A stretch of DNA of 64,000 bases from Panorpa germanica (taxonomy: Eukaryota; Arthropoda; Insecta; Mecoptera; Panorpidae), in assembly GCA_963678705.1 (NCBI GenBank), contig OY783205.1, forward strand, positions 3,100,001 to 3,164,000. Direction: 5' to 3'. The notes beneath the pieces were generated by a model that saw nothing but the letters and a program-made list of their open reading frames with translations, made no database searches and was not told where the DNA came from. Each line of letters starts with the position of its first letter. Position 1 is the first letter of the stretch. A program made the translations under genes and the position numbers. Positions 47,701 through 59,700 of this stretch are shown here, in pieces.

Positions 47701-50700
47701 TTTCCTATAATTTAAGTGTAACGGTATTTGTGTAGCAGGACATGTGTTGGTGTTTTGGTGTTGAAAAACTAAAACAGAAAACAAACAAGCGAATTCTGGC
47801 TTGTACTAAGCTAGCACATTTTCCTTGCGAACGTTGTTCAATAGCGTTATGCGTACGTTGATTAAAGTGCAGCCTTCGCTGGACGTTGGAAAACATAAAT
47901 ACCCATAAAAAGCCACACTGATCTACGTCTACATGTGCGAACTGAGGATTATTTCGCAATGTCGCCTTCATCTCATGATAAAGGTTATTAATACGGCACA
48001 ACAATGCGCAAATACCGATTCAAGTGTGACAGAGTCCTAATGTTCTATAAGGTACAAACACGCATGCTATTTAAACAGCATGGTTTGATGCACACAAATA
48101 GCATAGATTCACATTTGCTTTAATGTCGCATGCTATTTACATTCAGGCATGCTAGTAGGAAGTTCAATTCCACATTCAATACCACAAGTAGCATCGATGG
48201 AATGGACCAGCTTGCTATTTTATCAACATTTTGTAAATAAATCTGACACCAAATAGCACGTGCTGTATACAAATGTTAGCAGATAGGGTTTTCTCGAGAA
48301 TAGCATGACTTCGTGCTAGCTACTAGCATGCGTATCAGCCCCATTATATATAGTTATAATAGTTATTACAATAACTTTTTTAAATTGTTGTTCAGTGGGT
48401 AAGATGCGGTTCTGACACGTAGCGCCCAAATTAAAATAATTAATTGTTATATTTCTAATTAATTTCTTACATTTTACAGCCGCCTTATGTAAGTAGTTAC
48501 AATCATTCTAAAAAGCGTTTCTTTGATGTTGAATTGGCAACTGCAATTTATAAAAACCGAAATCCTGCGTCTTAAATAATAGAAACAAACTTTGACTTTG
48601 CTTTTAACAATTTTAACAAGCCAGTGTTATTCTGTCGTGTACCTAAAAGAAATTTAGTTCTGACGAACATTCGGACTCATAAAAATAAAGATAAAAATAT
48701 ACTATTGTGTTTCTATCCGCCATCTTACGTGCGATATCGTCAATAACATTAATTAATTTGTTTGTTTTGCGTTACTATCAATTTATCTGAATAATGTACA
48801 CAGATAATCCCGTCGGAGGTAAGTTAACACTGAATAATCTCTTAGGAAATATCACTTAAACTAAACCGCTGATTACAAAACTTGTTTGATAATGAAATAA
48901 TAAATAACTAATAATACTTCCTACATCGGATTAGAATGATAAACAGTGCACTAATTTTGTGGTAGTTGATTAGATGCTAAACAAATTTAATTGCTTCAGT
49001 CTTGATCTTGATCTTACTGTAATATTTTTGTTATCAGTACTAACGACATGTTGTTTCTAAGAAAACTTGAAAATTAACTCAATTAATTACCAATTACCTT
49101 TTACCAATACACCAAAATGTGTATAGACAGTGAAGAAACAAATGGTAAGTTAACATCATTATTTTAGTCTTTGATAATTTACATTTGTAATGTTGATTTA
49201 CGTTTTAAAAGAAAAAGGAAATTCATGAAGTGTTAAAATGTTTGGACAGTTGTAATCTCAATAAATAGCCGGTTAACTCTAATGGACTCCACATTAATTT
49301 CAAACTTTCGAAGTTCAAGGACAAACTGTTCGCTTAGACTTTGCTGATTGCAAATGAAATGTCTTGGTAATATTTTCTGAGCCTCAACAACCAGACACGA
49401 CGTAATCCGTGGTAAAGAGAGAGATAGCAATCTTATGTAAACCGTTATATGGTATATACGTTTGCTGAAAAGGTATTAGTAATAGTATTATTTATATCAT
49501 CAATATCCATAACGAGGTCCAGTTGAAATTTTGCTGTGGCCCTTTTTAAGAGTACATCTCTTTTTGAAATTTGCTTTCATTTTATCTGTTCAGAAACGTT
49601 AGAATAAAAAATATTGTAGCCTCCTTGTTACAATTTTACATTAGATTAAAAGAAAATATGATTTTGCAAAAAAGCAGTATCACGCTCAGTTGTTTGGTAC
49701 ACTTGTATGACCTTTATTTCTCATCGCTGTTTACAATTTACAGCCACATCGCGGAAGCTGAAGCCTATTTTGCAGAGATTGACAAATCCTATTTTTTTGG
49801 ATGTTGTGAACGGATGTTGGATCCGTTTTTATTTGTATTCTGTTTTTGAAATTTCCTTTTATTTTATCTATTCAGAAACGTCAGAATAAAAAATATTGTA
49901 GCCCCCTTGTTACAATTTTACATAAATAGATAAAAATCAAATCTGATTTTGCAAAAAATCATTTCAAAACTAACCTCAAAGCTAACTAACCTAACTTCAA
50001 AGTCTTTAGACTACATACCATGAGATAGAGAGAATTGACGAGGAAATCCTCAAAAGGCGAAATTTACCTCAATTTATTATATGTTATTTTATTGTGAAAT
50101 GGCAAATAAATGACAAAGCAGGAAAATTAGTAACAAATGTATTACTCCTTAAATTAAACGAAAGTAAAGAATTCAGACTAGATACTCTGAAAAACAACTC
50201 AAATAATGAAAGAATGAAAATGCAATCTGAACATATTCTAGGATAAGTTTAATGCTGGGCAAGTCAGGTAAATGAAAATCTTTAATACTGACGAAACATT
50301 AACGGAAATTTATGAAAAGCTGATAAATAAAATTCAAAGAAAACTGAGAAGAAAAAAGTCATAGGACTATGATCTCATTACGGTAAAAATTTTAAAGAAA
50401 TATCCAGGTAAAGACACAATCAAACAGTGTTAGCGATAGAGCTATAGCAATTTAATTCCACAACACTAACTTGGACTTGGAGATAAAGATTCAAACAATG
50501 AAGTCAAGTACATCGTATTACTATTGCGTGTATTACCGTGTTCCTTGATGCATCACAATAGTCTGGTAACAACGGACTAGATAGAAATGAATTAGAATGC
50601 TGCCCAGACAATACTGCGAGTCACTGAGATCATTTCATAGACAGCAAATAAGTATTGAATGAGTCAGACGTCAAATTTGTGTGTCTTCAAGTAGTGCCAT

Positions 50701-53700
50701 CTTTCAAACGACTGTCAAAATGTCAATTTAATTCGTTGAGTAGCTGTTGTTGGAACTGAGCAAGTGAACGTTACTATGGGGAAAATGCAGTGCCGATCAA
50801 TGATACCGGGAAAACGAGTGTGGAAAGTAAAGAAAATTTGGAAGATCATCAATCATCAGATATTGGTGTGCTCGTAAGCCCGTCGTACATAAAGAGGCTG
50901 AAATTATCAATAAAATCCATGATTCATATTGATCGTAGGCATATCATTTTAGCGTGTGCAGAATATCCTACATGATCATTTGGCATGGTAAAGCTATCGG
51001 CAAGATGGGTGCCGCGACAACAAGAGATATCGAAACTGTGCCTACCGGTTTATGCGAAAATAATTCAACTCTGTATCAACAAGACAATACTCGTAATGTT
51101 CAATCATTACTTCTCTACATCCCAATTCATTTTTTTGTTTGCTTTGCGTTACTATTAATATATGCGAATGTACACAGGCGACCCAGGTAGGTCAACAACA
51201 AATTGTTGTAAATAAAAAATATTTAACTTAATCCGAACATTGACGAATGTAGTCGAGCCAAAATATATGTAGTGGTAAGGAGAGAGATAGCAATCTTATG
51301 TAAACCGTTATATGGTATATACGTTTGCTGAAAAGAGATAGTATTATTTATATCAGCAATATCCCTTCCCAATCACCCTTTTTAAGAGTACATCTCTTTA
51401 TGAAATTTGCTTTCATTTTATCTATTCAGAAACGTCAGAATAAAAAATATTGTAGCCTCCTTGTTACAATTTTACATTAGATTAAAAAAGAAAATCTGAT
51501 TTTCAAAAAAACAGTAATTTTTTTTTTAATGTAGTATTTTTTTATATATTCCAATTAGACCAGGGTAGAAGCCGTCAAAAATAATTAAAAACATAAAAAA
51601 ATTAAAGTAGAATGAAACCTATTGGAAATGGAAGGGAATACTACTAAAATGAAAGGAAAAATAAATTACGGTCGATCTGAGGTTGGGAAGGGGTGAGGTT
51701 TTAAGGGTAAAAATCGGTAAATCTCGATTTCCGGCAAAACTACAAGTCCTATCGAAAAAAGTTAAATGGCAAAGTTATAGATAATAAAAAGATCTATAAC
51801 TTTTGTATCTACACTTTTTCTCCATAACCTCAAAATTCATGTAAAAAATCCAAAAAACCACATTTTTGATTTTTTATTTATATCTTTTACAAAAAAATTT
51901 TTTTTTTCATGATATTTGGTGAAAACTTACCTCTTTATGTCCCAAACACACTGGAATTTTGAAGATTTAAAATATTAATTTTTTCACCCTATTTTGACTC
52001 GATATCGAAAAAAAAACCCTAATTTTCAATCGAAAATTCTCACGTCAAAATATCTGATTTTTCAAAAAAGTCGGTGGGCTTTTTGTTCGTTAAAATCTCT
52101 ATTTTCTGATGGTGTAAAAAAAAATATACATTACTATGGAAAAATTTTTCAGAAAATGGAAAAAAACGAAAAATACTAAAATTCGAAATTTTTTTTTTAA
52201 TCTTTATGTACAATTTTGAGGTATTCATTAAAATTTTTACTTTAATTACTCGAAAAACGTTAGGTTCCATGTTAGATTAATAAACAAAAAAATTACAAAC
52301 CAATTAAACATAAATATCGCAAAAAACATAGTTGTAAATATTAAAAATACGATTTAAAGGGGATTTTATTAAAAAAATGTGACTACTGCTATTTTTTTCA
52401 GTAATAAAAGTTGATTTATTAAATTTTCATTACATTTATGTATTAGAAAATCTCATTAGATAGAAATATACACGTAAATCGTACTATTGAGTAGAGATTT
52501 TTTTTAATGATTACACTATACATTATATTATTTCTAAAAGCATTAATCTTTGTATTTATCAAAACGTAGTATTCAATTCGAATCACTTATTCATCAGTTT
52601 CTGTCTTTTTGATGGTATTTCTTGATCATTAGATTCGACAGGCCTTTCTGATTCTAGTAGATCTTCGACATCTTCAAGACCATCACCGTCTTCGTCTCTA
52701 ACATTATTTTCGGTCTGCATTGGTTCTTCATCCGCAATTTCATCTGAATCATTAACTTCCTCGTAGATTTTTTTCTCCACATTGGCGCATTGTTCAGAAC
52801 CATCACAATTTGAGCATAAATTTGTGCATTTTAAACCATGTTTTCGGCAGCCACATTTTAAATTATTACATCCAGTTTCACAGCTGCAGCAAATAGTTTT
52901 CAGCAATTTTTCCGGAATTAATTCAATTTCTGTAAATTTGGGCATAATTCCATGTTGATGTTGCTTCCAGCCCCAATCTGTTGCTGTCAATTCATTACCC
53001 AGCCACGTTTGAAGCTGATAATATGCCCTGTAACAATGTTGTTCTGCTGCATCTTCTGTGGGTGGGAGATTTGCCAATATGAAAGATGATTTAATTTTTG
53101 CCAATTGATATTTTTAAAATCTTAATTGATTCAGTGATATATTATCCTTTTTACATTTATAAATAGATTTAATTAATTTCAATCCATTTTTTTTTATATC
53201 TTCTTTGTTTACATCTTTTTTAAAAAAAATATTAGCCAAATTTGACAAATTTTGATTGTCTAATAATGAATTTACGATAGTTTTCTTTCCTTTTTCGGCA
53301 AATCCAGATGTTGTGTCGCAACCGGAAAAACAATGCAGAAATGCAACGATGTTTTTGACGGATTCACATTTGAAACTATTAGACGTGTAAAAAAGATCTT
53401 TTATATTTTCAGAACCGGGCTTGAGAAAATAAATTTTATGATTATTAGAATTTAATTGATTCAAAAGGACCAAAAGATCAATATGTTGTCGTACAACAAT
53501 GACAGTTTTATTAGTATCTTTGGCAATTTCTATCGAGGTCTTAATAATGTCAGCATCAGCATCTTCTTTAGCTTGTTTACAGAAAAATCCTTTTGACTGT
53601 AATAATTGCATTAACGATTTTATTATTTTGTCTTTGTTTTTCTCATTAGATAAAAATTTTTCTTGCAAAAATGGTATTTTTGTATGGTTTTGATAATTGA

Positions 53701-56700
53701 ACTCTGGAATATTGTCTGACGTCTTTCTACGACTACGTTCTCCTTTTTTAGTTGAATGAACTGCTGGTACTGTTGACACAGTAATTGATTTTTCAATTTC
53801 AGGGTACCCATCAAAAACTATACAGCTGTCTGCTGCGTAATGTTTTTCTACATAGCGTAAATATATATTCATGATCTCTTCCACCGTTTCATTTTTCTGC
53901 CAAATTACTTTGTGTAGTAAAAATCCACCGTCGACGACATGCACAATGCCGTCAAAATGCGTTGGTCTATTCGTACTCACAAATAATTCGTAGAGCTGAG
54001 ATTTAACGTTTTTTCTGAGGCCATTTTCGGTAAAAAGAGATAATGAAAAAGGTGCAAGCTCGTATTGTAAATAAGTTTCCATATCTTTTTTACTGTCGAT
54101 CGTTAGAGATATTCTTTTGGATATTTATGTTTAATTGGTTTGTAATTTTTTTGTTTATTAATCTAACATGGAACCTAACGCTTATCGAGTAATTAAAGTA
54201 ATAATTTTAATGAATACCTCAAAATTGTATATAAAGATTAAAAAAAAAATTTCGAATTTTAGTATTTTTCGTTTTTTTGCATTTTCTGAAAAATTTTTCA
54301 GTATGTATATTTTTTTTTACACCATCAGGAAATAGAGATTTCCACGAACAAAAAGCCCACCGACTTTTTTGAAAAATCAGATATTTTGACGTGAGAATTT
54401 TCGATTGAAAATTAGGGTTTTTTTTTCGATATCGAGTCAAAATAGGGTGAAAAAATTAATATTTTAAATCTTCAAAATTCCAGTGTGTTTGGGACATAAA
54501 GAGGTAAGTTTTCACCAAATATCATGAAAAAAAAAATTTTTTTGTAAAAGATAAATAAAAAATCAAAAATGTGGTTTTTTGGATTTTTTACATGAATTTT
54601 GATGTTATGGAGTAAAAGTGTAGATACAAAAGTTGTAGATCTTTTTATTATCTACAACTTTGCCATTTAACTTTTTTCGATAGGACTTGTAGTTTTGCCG
54701 GAAATCGAGATTTACCGATTTTTACCCTTAAAACCTCACCCCCTACCCCTTCCCAACCTCAGATCGACCGTAATTTATTTTTCCTTTCATATTAGTAGTA
54801 TTCCCTTTCATTTCCAATAGGTTTCATTCTACTTTAATTTTTTTATGTTTCTAAAATTATCTACCCTGGTCTAAATACCTTTTCCCGCACAATTAAATTT
54901 TAAATTTGTAGTTGCTCCGTTGTAAACAAAAGTTGCTCATATTTATTTAAAGCCGGCTCTGAATAACATGCTGATTGTTCTGTTTTTAATTAGAAAAGAA
55001 TTCAACTCTGTACCAACAAGACAATACTCGTAATGTTCAATCATTACTTCTCTACATCCCAATTCATTTCTTTGTTTGCTTTGCGTTACTATTAATATAT
55101 GCGAATGTACACAGGCGTCACAGGTAGGTCAACAACAAATTGTTCTAAATAAATTTTTTTTAACTTGAAGCAGAATTAACGGTCGCGGGAAAACCGACGC
55201 CTGAAGTAGGCCACTAGGTTAAGGAATATTCAGTCGGGGGCGTAACGACATGGATTCATCCCCTAACGAGGCCAGATACCGGGCCAAATAAACTTAATAT
55301 CATCAGGTCACCCGGGGAAAAGTACATAGAAATTAAATACATAACAAATAACACTATAATTATACATTGTTCAAACTTTATTTAGATCCATTCAAGTCTT
55401 GAAATGCTTGTAACATATCCATTATTACAGAATCACCAAACCTTCATTTCTTTCCACTTATAAATCACTATCGATTTACTAATTATTATTTAAATACCCA
55501 GAAAAGAAAATCAATAAAAAAATCCGCTCAATTCTTCCACTTGCGCAATAAGACGCGCTGTACCTGTACCGACTTTTAACTTATGCCACTCCTCTTGAGA
55601 TCTAGTGTTATGATATTTTATTAATGCACATACCGCGGTACACCAAATGGAATATCTACACATATATTTTCTGTGAACTATATTCTACATATGATATACA
55701 ACGTATAGTGATATTAGATATGTGCATTTGTGTAACTATATATGTATAGAGAAATTATATTTCTTTAGTTAGTACAAAGCTCGTCAGCTGGTAAAACAGT
55801 GACCAACCGTTCAGTGAAAACATATATTTATGAACGCAATAGACTGTAGACATAACGGCCACACAGTTGATATCTGGACTCGAGAGAACTCACGTTTTTC
55901 AGTTAGTTCGTTATATTGAGTGTTATATATTGTGAGGTTATAATAAAATAAGATAGAAAGGAATTGACAATTCTTGGTAAAGAATGAACTTTAAATGTCG
56001 TTTCTTTAAATATCAGGTATGATAGTATAATTTAAGTTAAGCAATGTAATTATTAAAATATGTATGTAAATTACCAAAATAAAGTTTAAATTTCAGAAGC
56101 AAAGCATAAGAAACTTACAATTTTACAATTTACAATTCCTCATAAAACTGGAGTCTTAAATATGTATAGTTGAAATTACGAGATTTCGGCGGCGACTCAT
56201 ACTTAAAACAAGTTGTGGCGTATAATCTGGTGATTCAACGAAATAGGACTGACTCAATCCTTTTTCTATAAAGTATATAGGAACGAATAAGATAAAGTTA
56301 ATTATGGTATCAAAAATTTATACGGCTCTTATAACCTCTTTTAAGTGGGAGCTGCCGCCGAACTCTCGTAATTTCAACTATATAAGATATTTAAGTTCTA
56401 CACGAACAACTTAATTTTATATGCTCTGTGAAATAGTTCTCTTAGTAAAAGATTATTCCCGATATTGTATACAAAATTTTTCATAAATACTAAATAGGGA
56501 TGATTTTTTTTTTTAATTATGTTTCATACAAGTGGACAAGTTTACAGTATTGTTGAATGCCAATGCACATACACATACAAACATTCCGCCCTGAGTACGG
56601 TCCAGCTACTGAATGCGCTGAGGTATGGTTCTACCTGCCGTTTTAGGCCTGTCTCAGTATGGGACCGTATTTAAGCGTCGGCGTATTCGGACGTAAATCG

Positions 56701-59700
56701 GCGGATTGGAGTAGCTATAAAGGAAACCGCCTATGTGTGTCACAATACATGTTTATACTAATTTATTTATCTATATTTATGATACAGCATTCTGTTGATG
56801 TTTACGTCATAAATCTGGGTAATAAGATAAGGGTATATTATCTTATTATGTTATTGGTTTTTGTTTTGTTATTGTTTTGTTAGCCTGTCAGATAACTAAC
56901 TTGTGAACTGTAGGGGTGTATTGGAGTTCTTTAGCACTAATATAATTTATTATGAGAGCAAACTTTAACTTTAATTTTTATCGATACACTACTGGTATAA
57001 GATGGTACGCTATGTCGCGATAGACGCGAAAAGATCCGTATTGCAGCGATGTGGAGGTATCCCCTCCAGTCTGAAGCGGCTGTTTGTATTTACAAAGGTT
57101 CAGATAAGATAGCGTTGTAGTAGTGGTAACACTTGGTTAAAATTCGCCTTTATACGCTTCTAATGTGCGAGGTAGTGCCGCCCGTATTCGGACTGCTTTG
57201 TAGCGTGCAGTCTGAGAGCTTCAGAGCGATCTCATTACATTTACATGGTTCGGATAAGTAAAGCGTAGTAGCCCGTATACGTCTGGCAGAAATTCGCTTA
57301 AATACGGTCCCATACTGAGACAGGCCTTAAGGTCCAGACACGGAAGTTTCGCTTTCGTTATGTTCATATATAGAGCGATGCACACATGTATAGAAATAAT
57401 ATAAACAAATGCATATATAGAAATTACATATGGAATAAACACGTATCGACACATATACGTGAGATACATTATTTGGTGTACCGCCTTGAACGATAAATGT
57501 ATCCCCTCTACTAAGAACATACGATAAAATTTTATCTCCAACGGAGAGAAGGGGTGACATAAAAAGGACTGTACGGTGCGCTGAAAGTCCGTCTCACTGT
57601 GTTGTTTAGACCAGCAGTTCTCAAAGTGTTTGGGCGTAATGAAGGCTCAGGGGGGCCCAAAGCTTAATTAATTAAATTTACCTACAAAATAATAAAGCAA
57701 ACTTTTTATTTTTAAAATTACAACCAGTGTATAATTTTTAGTCAACGTCGTAAGAGTGTCGGAACATTTTATTTTTTTTAGTTTATCAGAAAATACAGAA
57801 AAAAGATGCAAACCTTCTGCAATGGACTGAAAAGATGAAAAGCTATGTAGTGAAGCTAAGTTTGTACGAGGGCGGTCTGAAAAGTGACAATTTGGAGCTA
57901 TTTCCTAATTTTAAAATTATGATTGAAGAAATAGATATCAAAACTATTCCAACCAATGCAAAGAAATGCTTTCTTAAACACTTAGAAATCCTCAAATCTC
58001 GTTTTGAAAAATATTTTAATGAGAACTTGGATGGTTTGGCATGGATTCAAAACCCGTTCAAACCATCAGTCGATGAGTGTTTCCTCAACATGAAGTAAAA
58101 AGAAAATCTCATTGACCTCCAAGGTGACACTGGGCTTGAAATAAGGTTTCAAGAATCTTCTCTCACATCCTTCTGGATCGTTGTGTCCTATGTCTTAATT
58201 TCTGTAAAAGTGTGCTATATATTGATAAAGTGGGTTACTAAAACCTCAAATGTTCAATTATTTTTTAATAACTCCTTATATGTTAAGAGATTTTAACAAT
58301 CATATTAACAAAGCCATTTTGTCTCTTTAATTATTAAAGCGATTCAACGTTGTACACATTTCAAATGCATGTGACATCACAATCGCTGCCAACCTTACAG
58401 CTCATAAATCTCTGCTATATGTTTTTATATATCAAATATTATTTACAACTATTTCAAGGAACAATAAAAATCCAATATTATGTCTGCCGTAACAGGGTTA
58501 AATAAAATAAAAACTTATTATTCTTTGACTTGACTTCATTATATCGACTTCCAACAGCTACAAAACATTACCACAGCACTGACCTACTAGCAGCAAAAGC
58601 CATAAAGAGACCGAAGAATCAGAACCCACCTATCAAAAAAGGAGACGGATCTTGGATGGTCAACTATAAACAAAAAGCCGACTTATTCGCTGATCACTTA
58701 GAAAAGACATTCAAACCGTATCCACGACAGACTACTGAGGAAGAAATCAGATGCAGCAGAAGAACGGAGAACCAAAAAATTCTTCCAGTCACTCTTAAGG
58801 AACTGAAGAACTTAATAAAGAGCGACTTGAACGCTAAAAAGGCCCCAGGATTGACCTTATAACAGGAAAGGTTATAAAGGAACTACCTGATATAGCATTG
58901 AGAAAGCTCCTACACCACTACAATGCAGCTATCAGACTACTATATGTTCCTAGTCAATGGAAAGTAGCTGAAGTGATAATGTTACCTAAACCCGGTAAAC
59001 AAGCTATCGGCCAATTTCATTATTACCAGTATTATCAAAAATATTCGAGAAGCTACTGCTGAAGAGACTGAAGCCAATAATATCTGAAAGAAATCTAATC
59101 CCTGACCATCAATTCGGATTCCGAAGTAAACACACGACCATTGAACAAGTCCATCGGATTACCAATATTATTGAAAAAGCACTGGAAACACAACAACTAT
59201 GTTCATGCGTCTCTCTTGATGTGCCACAGGCATTCGACAAGGTATGGCATCAAGGATTATTATACAAACTGAAAAAAGATTTACCTGGTGATTGGTACCA
59301 TATTCTTAAATCTTATCTCGAATGTAGACACTTTAGAGTGAAAGTGGACGATGAGTACTCAGATATGAAGCAGATAAAAGCAGGAGTTCCACAAGGCAGC
59401 GTCCTTGGTCCAGTTCTGTACTTATTATATACACGGGATATACCACAACCTAAGAACAGTAAAATAGCCACATTCGCAGACGACACAGCTATAATGGTTG
59501 TTGGGAAAAATGAGAAAGAGGTTACCAGAAAACTACAGCATTCACTAGACGAGGTTTGCAAATGGACAAAGAAATGGCGAATTAAGCTGAACGAAGCCAA
59601 ATCCACGCACATCAACTTTACAAATCGAATAACTACTCTTCTCACAGTTACTATCAACAGCCAAAAAATACCCTATTCCGACACAGCGAAATACCTTGGC

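Noticed and set aside
55180..55320. GC-richer patch resembling rDNA or a tRNA-like gene
   Set aside because: No cloverleaf, no rRNA core motif recognised; probably a transposon fragment.
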